Origin: an uncultured Oleispira sp.
Lineage (GTDB): Bacteria; Pseudomonadota; Gammaproteobacteria; Pseudomonadales; Oceanobacteraceae
Assembly: GCA_913019965.1 (NCBI GenBank)
Contig: CAJVZR010000006.1
Span: 1-64,000 of the forward strand
Reading direction: 5' to 3'
Length of the DNA: 64,000 nucleotides
Every line of letters begins with the position of its first letter. Position 1 is the stretch's first letter. The position numbers and the translations under genes are program-made. Below, one piece after another: positions 38,437 to 48,618 of the stretch. The notes under the pieces were generated by a model, which saw only the letters and a program-made list of their open reading frames with translations, did no database searches and was not told where the DNA came from.

Positions 38437-39666
38437 TTAACCTAGCGTATTCTGATGATGAATTTGACTCGCACAGCTTTGATAAAGCTGCTCTAAATCT
38501 TCAGCATTATTTGCCCACTGATAATGATTATGAATTTTATTTTCAGCTAGAAGAGCTGCACTATTGACTTGCTCTGGTTGTTGATAGAGGGAGAAGAGCT
38601 TTTCAATACAGGTATCAATATCATTAATAGGAAATAGCCAGCCATCCTTATTATCTTCAATGATTTCTGCGATGGGTGGATAGTTAGCTGCGAGTAAAGG
38701 AATGCCTGCGCCCATTAGTTCAAACATTTTCATGGGTGAGCCATACTCATTTGAGCTGGGTAATACAGAGAAATCCATGGCATGAATATAATTAATTATT
38801 TCTTCATGGGGTATGTTACCAGTAATGATAACCTGGTTGCCGAGTTGGTAATTGTCTTGTATCTGTCGAATACTCTTCAATGTTTTACCATCACCCACTA
38901 GTAGCAAAGTTAGATCGGGATAGTGCTTAAGTTGAGGAGCGATAACAGACATAAAGGTATCGATACCATGCCAGGGGGCAAAGCAGCCAATGAAGCCACA
39001 GACGATTTTAGAATCTAATTTTAAACGATTCTTATGTTCCATTTTCAATCTGTGATCTGATGAAAAGATGGATTTATTTGACGCATTATGACTGACGATT
39101 GATAACGTCGTCATGCTGGGATACGCGCTTGTTATGATTGACTGTAGACGTTTTGAAACAAAAACTAAGCCATTGGCATAGCGGAAAATTATACGCTCTA
39201 TTTGGCTCGAAATTTTTTGAAAAAATAAAGGCCTTAAACGTTCAAGTTGGGCTGAATCGTTAATCTCGTAGACAATCGGAATCGAATATAGACGCGCAAG
39301 TAGCAGTGTCGAAAATAAGTAAAGTGAATAACGTTCATAGATGCGATCAGGTTTATAGTGATGAATGACATACCATAAGCGGAAAAATGAATAGAAGTTA
39401 TAGAAAAATTCAAGTAATTCAAAGAAGGGTTCCGGTATGTTTCTTACCATACTTTTCAAGACACTAGGCCTAGTATTTAGGTTGCTCGGATTATCGCTAT
39501 TGTGATTTGAAAAGTGTCTATTAGACGAGCTGTCGTGAATGCTATTTATTGAAACGAGTTTTACTTGATGCCCAAGGTCAACTAAAGCATTGCAAATACT
39601 ATGTATATGAACCCCTTCAACGTTTATCCCTAGAGTTCTATGGTGATAAAGGTACTTCATACTCAA
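38437..39666 (-). CDS. Glycosyltransferase family 4
   Basis: FIGCFAPWHGIDTFMSVI, LLVGDGKTLKSI, EYGSPMKMFELMGAGIPLLAANYPPIAEIIEDN. Confidence 0.9.
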   Translation of the reverse strand: MSMKYLYHHRTLGINVEGVHIHSICNALVDLGHQVKLVSINSIHDSSSNRHFSNHNSDNPSNLNTRPSVLKSMVRNIPEPFFELLEFFYNFYSFFRLWYVIHHYKPDRIYERYSLYLFSTLLLARLYSIPIVYEINDSAQLERLRPLFFQKISSQIERIIFRYANGLVFVSKRLQSIITSAYPSMTTLSIVSHNASNKSIFSSDHRLKMEHKNRLKLDSKIVCGFIGCFAPWHGIDTFMSVIAPQLKHYPDLTLLLVGDGKTLKSIRQIQDNYQLGNQVIITGNIPHEEIINYIHAMDFSVLPSSNEYGSPMKMFELMGAGIPLLAANYPPIAEIIEDNKDGWLFPINDIDTCIEKLFSLYQQPEQVNSAALLAENKIHNHYQWANNAEDLEQLYQSCASQIHHQNTLG

Positions 39667-39848
39667 CCTGCTCGTATCCCATAGGTAATGGGCGTTAAAA
39701 GATATTTATCTACTATTAAGTCAAGCACATAGGCAATGAATTACTAGGGGCTAGGTCTTTAGTTTTTATAACTTGTATACCCTATAATTTAGGTTTTAAT
39801 ATTCATTTATTTCAAGAATATTTTTAGGGTGAATAAAGCACTTTCAAT

Positions 39849-40952
39849 TTATCGTTTTTGGACTTTTCCATTGAAGAGTATTGACATGAATGGGAGTTTA
39901 CAAATCAATCCATTATGTATGACGATTGTGCTAGCAAAAGTCATTATGATGACGAGTATAAACTTGATAAATATAGGTATAGCTAAGGGGATGACTAAGA
40001 TTGAAAAAGCAATAACGAGAACATGATGGAAAAGGTAAATGGTATAGGATGCATCTGATAAATATTGAAAGAGTTTTAAGGGTGAATTGGTTAACTGATG
40101 AAACAGGATGAAGCATAGATAGCAAAGTAACCAGGTTGAGAAAGAGTCGACGACTAACTGTATTCTTGCTAGCCAGTGGTTCTCAGTGATTACCCCTAAT
40201 GGATTAAGACTTACAAGCATTCCAATGACGAAGCAAGAGATCCCGAGTGTAGGAAAGCTAATGTGAGTAAAGTTCGATAACAGCTTAGGATGTCGAGCTG
40301 TCAAGATTCCGAAGTAGAAGTAGATTGAGTACTTAATGCTCTCAGAGATTTGCCAATCAAATTCTAAGTTCATAATGTGTAAACTGAATATATGGCTGGC
40401 TTTGATTAAGACTAAAGAAATTAAAGGTAATAGAATAATAGAAAAGTGCTTGGAAGATAGTAAACACTGTGAACTGAACGTTAGAAGTCTATCTGATACT
40501 TTAGGAAACAGAATTTTAACAACCGTGCTCAATAATAAGAAATAAATTAATGCTATAAGAAACCATAAGTGAGATACCCAGTTTCCCTCAAGCCAGTATT
40601 CTAGACTGAGTATTTCCATCTCTATTGTACGATAATCATTTAGTATAATATTTTGTAGTGTATTGAGTGTGATCGCCGTTATTATGAGTGGCAGTAATAT
40701 TCGGCTAGCTTTCTGCTTTATAAAAACAGAACTACTAACACGGCTTAACATGAGGTGACAGAAAAATCCTGAGATAATGAAAAAAGCCGGCATTCTAAAA
40801 AGATGAATGACGTGAACCAGATGATTGTAGAAAACAGAGCCTTCGTCTGGCTGTAGCCAAGAATTTGTACTATAAACAACCGCCGTATGCAGCACGACTC
40901 CCAACATCATGAGTATACTTCGCATAGCATCTAGGAAGTGGAAACGCTGCAT
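39849..40952 (-). CDS. Acyltransferase family 3 membrane protein (O-acetyltransferase)
   Basis: FLDAMRSILMMLGVVLHTAVVYS ... YLSDASYTIYLFHHVLVI; start set at ATG 40952 (MQRFHFLDAMRS) rather than the longer ORF to 41072. Confidence 0.88.
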   Translation of the reverse strand: MQRFHFLDAMRSILMMLGVVLHTAVVYSTNSWLQPDEGSVFYNHLVHVIHLFRMPAFFIISGFFCHLMLSRVSSSVFIKQKASRILLPLIITAITLNTLQNIILNDYRTIEMEILSLEYWLEGNWVSHLWFLIALIYFLLLSTVVKILFPKVSDRLLTFSSQCLLSSKHFSIILLPLISLVLIKASHIFSLHIMNLEFDWQISESIKYSIYFYFGILTARHPKLLSNFTHISFPTLGISCFVIGMLVSLNPLGVITENHWLARIQLVVDSFSTWLLCYLCFILFHQLTNSPLKLFQYLSDASYTIYLFHHVLVIAFSILVIPLAIPIFIKFILVIIMTFASTIVIHNGLICKLPFMSILFNGKVQKR

Positions 40953-40953
40953 A

Positions 40954-41778
40954 TTATGACTCCTCATTGTGAGGCTTTGCTTTATCGCGTGATTTACTTT
41001 TTGATAATAACCAATGCCATAGTTCAGGATTTTTATAAGTTTCTTGCCACGCGTAATGACCTTCTTTCTCATAGAGAGTGATTTTGTGCTCTCCTCCTTT
41101 TTCTACTAACGCTTGGTGCCAAACTTCGCTACGCCATACCTCTACGACCTCGTCTGCCCTATTGTGAAAAAACCAACTAGGCAACGAAGCCATTGAATGA
41201 TTGGGTTGCCATAATTTGGGGGACCTAATCGCAGGTGCTATCGGCACGATAGCGGCTAGATTATCGGAATGAACTGTTGCATAGCGAATTGTTAAACCAC
41301 CGCCGGCACTGAACCCAGTCATATAAACTCGATCAGGATCATAGTGCCCTCGATAGCGCCTAAATATATAATCAACAAAGGGGCTTACATCTGCAGTTTT
41401 CCAGTCTGTCATCATGGCGGAAATGATAATCGTGCTAAAGTCTTGACCCTGATTTATTAATTGCGGTAAGCCTTGGGTTAATAGCTTTTTTAGCTCTTCT
41501 TGGCCATTGCCAGTGATCGCATTAGAGCCATTCCAATAGAATATCAGCGCTATTTCATCGCTATTTTCGGTGAACTCATTGGGTAAATATTCATAATAGC
41601 CATATACATTACCTTCCGTATCTTGATAAACCGCCGTGTGTTCACCCGCTTGCCCGCTAGGACCAAGAATGATTTGAGAGTTAACTTGTTCAGCATCATG
41701 AGAAGAATCGCTCATGATGCAGGCACTTAAGTTCAAGTAGAGCAATACTGTTAATAAGCAATACTTTAAGTTTTGCAT
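40954..41778 (-). CDS. Alpha/beta hydrolase lipoprotein (PHB depolymerase/esterase-like)
   Basis: Start at MQNLKYCLLTVLLYLNLSACIMSD (lipobox LSAC); nucleophile elbow GFSAGGG; late His (EKEGHYAWQETY). Confidence 0.8.
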   Translation of the reverse strand: MQNLKYCLLTVLLYLNLSACIMSDSSHDAEQVNSQIILGPSGQAGEHTAVYQDTEGNVYGYYEYLPNEFTENSDEIALIFYWNGSNAITGNGQEELKKLLTQGLPQLINQGQDFSTIIISAMMTDWKTADVSPFVDYIFRRYRGHYDPDRVYMTGFSAGGGLTIRYATVHSDNLAAIVPIAPAIRSPKLWQPNHSMASLPSWFFHNRADEVVEVWRSEVWHQALVEKGGEHKITLYEKEGHYAWQETYKNPELWHWLLSKSKSRDKAKPHNEES

Positions 41779-41779
41779 A

Positions 41780-42370
41780 TTATTTCCATGCTTCCATATT
41801 ATGATATTTAGTGCAGATGGCATCGAATTGTATTTGTTGGTCAGCTAGATAACATTTGTAGCGTTCAATATCTTCCTGTCGGCCCTGTAACTCGGGTGAT
41901 ACTAAACACAGTTTAAGACCGGCTTCTTTTAATAAATGATAAGAAGTTGTATTGATTGGAAGTTGATTAAAGCAATCGACCCAAACCCAATCGACTTTAT
42001 CAGCCATTAGTAAAACGGTTTCAATACTTTCTATTTCTGAAAAGCGAACAGCCGACCTTTTTTCTCCTAGCTTACTGAGTAAGTAGATCATAGGTATAGA
42101 GCTATCAAGAAAAAAGTAATCTTCAATTTTATGTTCTTCCAATAGCTCAAGAACTCTATGCTCAATACGCTCGCTTTTAATATTCAAAATCATCGTGCCA
42201 TGTTGGTAGCACTTCAAATACTCTGAAAAAAGCTCACCCTCGGTGAAAGGGTCATGTTGTAAGATCAGCTCATTACCTGAATCTCTTAAATCGAGCTCTA
42301 CTCCATATTCGTGGGGTAACTGCTTTAATTCGTTGAGGGTATTAATTCGATGAGCAATGAAATGAGTCAT
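41780..42370 (-). CDS. GDPD/PI-PLC-like phosphodiesterase domain protein
   Basis: FIAHRINTLNELKQLPHEYGVELDLRDSGNELILQHDPF resembles the GDPD HR...E.D...H layout. Confidence 0.65.
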   Translation of the reverse strand: MTHFIAHRINTLNELKQLPHEYGVELDLRDSGNELILQHDPFTEGELFSEYLKCYQHGTMILNIKSERIEHRVLELLEEHKIEDYFFLDSSIPMIYLLSKLGEKRSAVRFSEIESIETVLLMADKVDWVWVDCFNQLPINTTSYHLLKEAGLKLCLVSPELQGRQEDIERYKCYLADQQIQFDAICTKYHNMEAWK

Positions 42371-43083
42371 TTTATTAGCCCTCTTTTTAGGTTTGTAGAG
42401 AAGAGTATCGTTCTTTTAATGAATTTCCATTTACCGAGTAGGCTAGTATTCCAGCTAGATTGACCATGAATTCGGTCAGGAAAATAAACTTCAAAGCGTA
42501 TGATATTGAGCTTTTCCAAATTTGCTTGATAGAGGACAAATAGGTCCAATGAAAAGTCATCTGGTGCCTTAGATTTCCATTTATCAAAAAAAGAACGATG
42601 GAAAATATTCGGTTGAGCATTGATGTCCCATAAACGAGTCGCCAGATACAGTGTTTCAAATAGGCTCATGCCCATTGTAAAAATTTGATCAAATAACGGT
42701 CTGCCTTTACGATCCCCTTTGATATAACAGCGATTAGTTTCTTTCTGTTCCTGCAATAGATGAAAAGCCTTGATGACGTCGCTAGGGTCAGTCTGTAAAT
42801 CAGCATGTGTCCAGCCCAAACAGTCCGCTTTTGCTTGTCTTAGTCCTGCCATAATTCCATAGCCGTAACCCTGATTTATTTTAATATCGACTACTGTAAT
42901 GAATAGGTATTGCTGCTGGTATTTAGCTAATATTTCTGCACTGAGGTCATTGGAACCATTATTGACGATGACTAGTTCGATCGGTTGATCATCAATAACA
43001 CGAGCAAATCGAGTGATTAACTCTGGAATATTTTCTGCTTCGTTATAGCACGGCACAACAATGGATAAATCAGGCTTATTCAT
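42367..43083 (-). CDS. Glycosyltransferase family 2 (GtrB/DPM-like, no C-terminal TM)
   Basis: LSIVVPCYNEAENIPELITRFARV ... GYGYGIMAGLRQAKADCLGWTHADLQTDPSDV; start set at ATG 43083 (MNKPDLS). Confidence 0.88.
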   Translation of the reverse strand: MNKPDLSIVVPCYNEAENIPELITRFARVIDDQPIELVIVNNGSNDLSAEILAKYQQQYLFITVVDIKINQGYGYGIMAGLRQAKADCLGWTHADLQTDPSDVIKAFHLLQEQKETNRCYIKGDRKGRPLFDQIFTMGMSLFETLYLATRLWDINAQPNIFHRSFFDKWKSKAPDDFSLDLFVLYQANLEKLNIIRFEVYFPDRIHGQSSWNTSLLGKWKFIKRTILFSTNLKRGLIK

Positions 43084-44815
43084 GTGTGGGCACCTCATTA
43101 TTACGGTAGATGTAGGCAGTTGATTTTTCCCCTTGGCTTTCTCCAATTAAGGTAAAATACGTGGGATCAATAAAAGCCTGTGTTCTTATTAAGATTTGAG
43201 CTTGGTACTTATCGAGCAATAGGTTTGATGTCGATTCTGACAAGCTATCGATATGACCTCGCGCGGTATCTCTATGCCCGTAGAGGTCGGTATAGCGCTG
43301 ATACCATTGACGATAGAATAATTCATTAAACGGGAAATCTTTGCTAATAACGATGGCTCGTCGAGCCAATAAGCGAACCTTCTGATTATTGGCTGCGTTC
43401 AGTTCTGTAACGATTATATCTTCAGTATGTGTATTTTGGCTTAGCCATTGGTATATATTAGGACTATTTTCAAAGGTAGGAATATTAATGTTGAAACGAA
43501 AGATGGCGAGAATTACCGCTAATACGGTAATCGGTAACATATAAACTGCGATTGAGCCTGAATGAAATAATTTCTTTAAATTTTTATCAATTAGGCGGAA
43601 AGAAATTTTATTAAAATGCTCCATTAATATGATTGAAGCTACTAATAGTATTAGTGCGATTGGTAATACCAGCTCATGGTGATTAGGTAGTAAATACCAA
43701 GTAAGACCAACATGGTTATAGGGCAGGAATGGAATAAATAATAAAAAGAAAATGCAAAAATTCTCCTTTTTCCAATGGTAATGCGCTAATCGTGCAACGG
43801 CCAATATGATGATAGGAACAATAATCGGAAAACTTCGCATTGGAATAAAAGACACCATAAAGCGGACAGGGACTAACTCAACGAATAGATAATTCATAAC
43901 CATCATCATTATTGAATATAGGATGATCACATAAGTGATTTTTTTTATTATCGTTGACTTACCTCGATCTAAATACTCAGCAATTGCGATGGTGATGATA
44001 AGCATGAGTAAGGTTGATATCCATTTTTCTATCTCCATATGGCTGAAAATGAAATGGTGACCATGACGGAATAGAGCATTAATATCAATAAACTCTTGGT
44101 CAGGTAGTATTTGTTGATAGGAAAGGTAGTTATAGAAAAATGCTACCGAAAATAAAAGCGCAAAAGGATAGATAGATAACGTTTTAAATAACTTTATAAA
44201 TTCTGAAAAAGAATTGCTTGATATAAATAATATGATGCTGATGATAAAGGCATGAATACCGACTACTGGGTGGATAAATACGGAAAGGGCTAAAAACGTT
44301 AATGAAATATGGATGTTATTTTTTAGTACTGTGGCCCATGAAAACATCGCGAACGTGAGCGCAATATTTGAACTGGTCAAGTCATATGTGATTGGCCACC
44401 AAGCTGGTAGGAAAGGTATGGATAAAAAGGAAAGAGCCGATAGGGTAAAGGCAATTATTGCAATGGATCTCCCTGCTAGATTTAAGAAAAATAAGTATAA
44501 GCCTATTCCATAAAGCCAAATTCGAACGATATTGGCAAAAGCAACAATATACGGATAGTCAATATTGAATAGCTTGCTTAGCCCTATAATGATATTAGCC
44601 GAGACCAATCTGGGGGAAAACTCGCTGAAGGTATTTGTGAAGAAATCTTTGGCTAGATAGTTCGGGTCAAGCAATCGTTCAATAAGTGGAAAGCTATCGA
44701 TTACCGGATATTGCCATGCCACTTGATAAAATAATCCCATAAATATTAAGGATAAAATAAATGATAGCAACCCCCAGTTATCGGTGAAATATTTTGCCAA
44801 CATGTTATTTGCCAC
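43076..44815 (-). CDS. Large multi-TM membrane protein, GT-C glycosyltransferase-like
   Basis: 579 aa, about 11-13 hydrophobic helices plus a C-terminal soluble segment (YQWLSQNTHTEDIIVTELNAANNQKVRLLARRAIVISKDFPF). Confidence 0.65.
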   Translation of the reverse strand: MANNMLAKYFTDNWGLLSFILSLIFMGLFYQVAWQYPVIDSFPLIERLLDPNYLAKDFFTNTFSEFSPRLVSANIIIGLSKLFNIDYPYIVAFANIVRIWLYGIGLYLFFLNLAGRSIAIIAFTLSALSFLSIPFLPAWWPITYDLTSSNIALTFAMFSWATVLKNNIHISLTFLALSVFIHPVVGIHAFIISIILFISSNSFSEFIKLFKTLSIYPFALLFSVAFFYNYLSYQQILPDQEFIDINALFRHGHHFIFSHMEIEKWISTLLMLIITIAIAEYLDRGKSTIIKKITYVIILYSIMMMVMNYLFVELVPVRFMVSFIPMRSFPIIVPIIILAVARLAHYHWKKENFCIFFLLFIPFLPYNHVGLTWYLLPNHHELVLPIALILLVASIILMEHFNKISFRLIDKNLKKLFHSGSIAVYMLPITVLAVILAIFRFNINIPTFENSPNIYQWLSQNTHTEDIIVTELNAANNQKVRLLARRAIVISKDFPFNELFYRQWYQRYTDLYGHRDTARGHIDSLSESTSNLLLDKYQAQILIRTQAFIDPTYFTLIGESQGEKSTAYIYRNNEVPTHE

Positions 44816-45209
44816 CCCGCGCAGTTGTAGGGTTAAAAACCCAGAATTTCATGCCGATAAAATTGAGCACCGTACTCGCGGATGTGGCAATGAGGAATGC
44901 AACGGTTTTTAATTCTGATATATAAATAAGAGAAAAGTGATTCAGCGTCACATTTACAATGAGAGTACTGGCATAAAGACTAATAAAAGGAAGGATTGCG
45001 CTGATTGCTTTCTTTTCATACTCGAATGTCCAAAACTTATTGAGTATAAAGGCGACACTCGCTCCCAGTGTAAAACTTATCCCTTTTGCTATATCTATTG
45101 TTATGAAATGACTGAGTAAAAGATAACTGCAATAATCTGTGAATACCGCTAAGATCCCAGTGACTAAGAATTTTGGGATTTCTTTCTTCGTCGAGTTTAG
45201 GTCTGTCAT
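44805..45209 (-). CDS. GtrA family membrane protein
   Basis: 134 aa, 4 TM: FLVTGILAVFTDYCSYLLLSHF ... LGASVAFILNKFWTFEYEKKA ... FIGMKFWVF. Confidence 0.9.
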   Translation of the reverse strand: MTDLNSTKKEIPKFLVTGILAVFTDYCSYLLLSHFITIDIAKGISFTLGASVAFILNKFWTFEYEKKAISAILPFISLYASTLIVNVTLNHFSLIYISELKTVAFLIATSASTVLNFIGMKFWVFNPTTARGGK

Positions 45210-45213
45210 AGGC

Positions 45214-46869
45214 TTACCGATACTCCTGAGAGAAGGCTGAAGTCTGTGCTATCAAATCTTCAATGTTTTTTGTATCAGCCGTGGTGTCTTTTTCAATACG
45301 GTAGGGATGATTAGTATCTTTATGAAAATAACTCTGCCAATAGATAAAGGTTTCGTAATCATCTGGGGTTCCCCAACCGATATAATTATCCACTTCAAAT
45401 ACGGCAATGCGATAATCTAGTTCGACGAGAATGCCAATGAGGCTATCGACATAGAATTCATTATTTATTCGGATATTTCTTTCTTGTAACAAGGCTAATG
45501 CCTGGTTAAATAACGCGGTTCTTCGAAAGTAAAAGGTTCCGACAATGGCATGATCATTATCTGGCTTGTCTGAAATGGCCTTTTTTACACTGACCCCAGT
45601 TGCCATGGTTATACCATTGACGAGCTTGGTATTTATCCAGCCATACATTTGCGGATTATTGCGGGCAGAAGGATGTCCTCTGAAGGTCCAAACGATGGCA
45701 TCGACATTTGGGTTGTTAATAAGTTTCGAGTACTCAACGTGATCCCATAACATGCCATTATCGCAAGCGGCAATGAGCAATGGAGAAGATTCTTCTGCAT
45801 CTTCTAAGCCTCTATGACAGGTGATCGCTTGCCCTTCGCTGACTTTTTCAATTGTGATGATCTTAGCGTCAACTTGTTCAGACTGTATTATTTCGTCGAT
45901 ATGGTAGGTTTTGACATGATTATCTAAGCAGACATAGCGATTTAACTCACTGCAGGGCAGTTGATTATTCGCTTGTAGAATCATGGCTTTACCACTGACG
46001 GGCAATAATGGTTTGGGAAGTTGATAGCCCTTATCACGAAACCGACTACCGTGGCCAGCCAAAGGAATTAAGGTGGTACTGTTTGCTTCAGCTAGCCAAG
46101 GCTTAATGGGCTCAATTAACTTGCGGAAATACTGCGACCAGCTAGTATATTCTTCGACGTCTTGTGGGGTTCCCCACTGCAGCATATGCTGAATATTATA
46201 AATGGATACCGTTAGTTTATCGGCAACCAATAAGTTGTAGATTAAACTGACGTAGAATTCGCCATTCAGATCAATATTTTGTTTTTGAAGTAATGGGAAA
46301 TACTTCTTGATGAGACTGCCTTTACGAAAATAATAAGTGCCATTAGATGCATACTCATTCATTCGATTATTGGTAAAGGGTTCCTTTTCTTTGATTTCTA
46401 ACATCCACTGATCTTGATCACGTAAGAAGGCATAGTTTGTTGTGCCTAACATATGTGGGTGAAAATCTTTATAAGCGACAATTGCGCCATCGGCCTGACG
46501 GTTACGTGTATGTTGAAGAAAATCTTGGTAATTCCAGTAAGTGCCAAAGTCACAATAATTAACGATCACTTCTTCATCATCTTGGATAAGCTCTAATATT
46601 TGTGATACTGCAAATACTGGCCCTTTCTTGTGATTGGGAATACTGACAATATTCCCACTGGGCATTAATTGAGTTAGTAGAGAACGCATCTGGGTATTGG
46701 CTAAATGTGTTTGGTTGCAGATGAACGTAAATTTGGTTTCCCCTGGGAAAAGTTCAATCACGTGCTGAATGATTGTTTTACCATCAATCTCGATTAATGG
46801 TTTTGGATCTTGATAACCGGCATCAATAAAACGTTGGCCGACTCCCGACATGGGAATAATTATATGCAT
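45214..46869 (-). CDS. Tandem double nucleotidyltransferase-domain protein
   Basis: Two NTP-transferase signatures in one ORF: MHIIIPMSGVGQRFIDAGYQDPKPLIEIDGKTIIQHV and TTLIPLAGHGSRFRDKGYQLPKPLLPVSGKAMILQA; start at ATG 46869. Confidence 0.85.
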   Translation of the reverse strand: MHIIIPMSGVGQRFIDAGYQDPKPLIEIDGKTIIQHVIELFPGETKFTFICNQTHLANTQMRSLLTQLMPSGNIVSIPNHKKGPVFAVSQILELIQDDEEVIVNYCDFGTYWNYQDFLQHTRNRQADGAIVAYKDFHPHMLGTTNYAFLRDQDQWMLEIKEKEPFTNNRMNEYASNGTYYFRKGSLIKKYFPLLQKQNIDLNGEFYVSLIYNLLVADKLTVSIYNIQHMLQWGTPQDVEEYTSWSQYFRKLIEPIKPWLAEANSTTLIPLAGHGSRFRDKGYQLPKPLLPVSGKAMILQANNQLPCSELNRYVCLDNHVKTYHIDEIIQSEQVDAKIITIEKVSEGQAITCHRGLEDAEESSPLLIAACDNGMLWDHVEYSKLINNPNVDAIVWTFRGHPSARNNPQMYGWINTKLVNGITMATGVSVKKAISDKPDNDHAIVGTFYFRRTALFNQALALLQERNIRINNEFYVDSLIGILVELDYRIAVFEVDNYIGWGTPDDYETFIYWQSYFHKDTNHPYRIEKDTTADTKNIEDLIAQTSAFSQEYR

Positions 46870-46870
46870 A

Positions 46871-47962
46871 TCAAACCCCTTGACGATATTTTTCAGCATC
46901 CCAATTTGATAAGTAGGCAACTTCATCCATGGTTAGCCTTTGAATATTGTCGTTTGAATGTTGTCTTACCAATAAATGAAACTTGAATAGGTCCTGTGTA
47001 TCTTTGGCTTTTTTTAGACTCGCCGCACAGAAATATACAGTGTGATCAACTACGAGTATTTTGGGCACATCGTGAAAGCGTTTTTGATAGTTTTCTAACG
47101 CTGCTTTATCCTCAATAGATGTCATAAAGACAGGATGCACACCGCAATAGATCAAGGTGTCTGGACAAAAAGGCCAGATGGTAACTGCTTGATCCTCTTT
47201 ACTTAATGCACACGAGATGACTTGGTCATCATTGCATAGACATTTAATATGGCTTTGGCCAAGCTCATTAAACAGTTGCTGTAATTGTGTGGTACGGCGA
47301 TAGCGAGTTAGGTTTATTCCTAGATACTGTTCAAATTTTATTGTTACAGTTTCTGTTAGTTCAATGACTTCTTCGTGAGTTGATGCCGATACAATCAAGC
47401 CATGATTCTGTAAGAAAATAATACTAGGACTTTGTGTATATTTTGCTTGATAGAGGTCGAGCTGTTGCACTAATGCTAACGCTAAATCTATACCCGGTGT
47501 CTGGTAGGGAACACATACCGATTCTGGCCAAAGCTCGTTCAGGATTACTTGCCAGTCTTGGGAGGCGGTTATTATGTTGATCGCAATAGGATGGGTATGA
47601 AGGGTATAGGTATTGAGTAATGCATGTAAGAACGTCTCGATGGAGGGCTTGCCTGATGAAGAGCAGAGACTTTCTTTCATGAGTTGTTCTGCACTTTTCT
47701 CACGCTGTTTTTTATCTAGCTGGCTGTACTCTTCAGAAGCTAGGTTCGAGCGAATAGACGAATAATCAACACTCACATACCCTGACTCACTAGAAACTTC
47801 AGATAAGCTAATACCTGATGCTTTAATCAGCATGTTAGTTTGGTCAAGCTTGACTGAAGAGTTGCCACCACCCGCTTGAACAAGATCAAAGCGATTGCCT
47901 GCATACGCTGATATAAGCTCAAGTCGCTTTTCTGAAGATAATTTTTTCTCCGCTGTTACCAT
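46871..47962 (-). CDS. Class II aldolase/adducin family protein
   Basis: LVQAGGGNSSVKLDQTNMLIKASGISLSEV, HTHPIAINI, FLQNHGLIVSASTHEEVIELTETV. Confidence 0.88.
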   Translation of the reverse strand: MVTAEKKLSSEKRLELISAYAGNRFDLVQAGGGNSSVKLDQTNMLIKASGISLSEVSSESGYVSVDYSSIRSNLASEEYSQLDKKQREKSAEQLMKESLCSSSGKPSIETFLHALLNTYTLHTHPIAINIITASQDWQVILNELWPESVCVPYQTPGIDLALALVQQLDLYQAKYTQSPSIIFLQNHGLIVSASTHEEVIELTETVTIKFEQYLGINLTRYRRTTQLQQLFNELGQSHIKCLCNDDQVISCALSKEDQAVTIWPFCPDTLIYCGVHPVFMTSIEDKAALENYQKRFHDVPKILVVDHTVYFCAASLKKAKDTQDLFKFHLLVRQHSNDNIQRLTMDEVAYLSNWDAEKYRQGV

Positions 47963-48618
47963 TGAATATCTCCTAAGCTATTGATCGTAGTGACCCCGTC
48001 TTCTTGCTCAGCACTTTCCGTTAACCAATAGGCGTGTATGCCTAACTGCCTTGCTCCGATAATATCCTTTTGGTAGTTATCACCAATCATGCAAACCTGA
48101 TCCGACTGAAGATTTAGCTTGCGCAACGCTAGTTCAAAGATGAAGGGGTGGGGTTTTTCACATCCGGCCTCTTCGCTTGTGACGATAAAATTGGCCCAAT
48201 TCATTAGCTCTAAGCAAGCTGCTTTTTTATGTTGTATTTCAGCGGTCAAGTCCGTAACAAGGCATATGGGGAGATGCTTATAACGATTAAGAAAATCTTT
48301 CGAGTCTTGAGGCAGAACTAACGCTTGTAGAAAATGGTCCCAATAGACCTTTTCTAATATGAGGCTATGAGTTAATGCATCCACCGACAGTAATTCACAG
48401 GTGCGTTGGGCATACAATAAGCGACTATGAGAAGCAGCAGTTCCCGATAATGTATTTTTAACGATCAATTTAGCACTGGCGACAGCTTGTTTTATCTCGG
48501 CGGTAGTGCGATCAGATATTTCTGACAAATAGGAAAGTTGTTTATCGGCAGCTAACTCATGCAGTGCTTGATAGGGATATAGCGTATTATCAATATCTAA
48601 TAAGATACCTTTAAACAT
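47956..48618 (-). CDS. HAD family hydrolase
   Basis: GILLDIDNTLYPY (DxD motif), VTDLTAEIQHKKA, MIGDNYQKDIIGARQLGIHAYWL. Confidence 0.92.
   Translation of the reverse strand: MFKGILLDIDNTLYPYQALHELAADKQLSYLSEISDRTTAEIKQAVASAKLIVKNTLSGTAASHSRLLYAQRTCELLSVDALTHSLILEKVYWDHFLQALVLPQDSKDFLNRYKHLPICLVTDLTAEIQHKKAACLELMNWANFIVTSEEAGCEKPHPFIFELALRKLNLQSDQVCMIGDNYQKDIIGARQLGIHAYWLTESAEQEDGVTTINSLGDIQW

Noticed and set aside
39829-40545. Plus-strand ORFs 39829-40026 and 40336-40545
   Set aside because: Antisense to the acyltransferase 3 gene, no independent support.
48501-48512. GGCGGTAG-like string resembling the ops/JUMPstart element
   Set aside because: Lies inside the HAD coding sequence on the wrong strand and lacks the rest of the JUMPstart motif.
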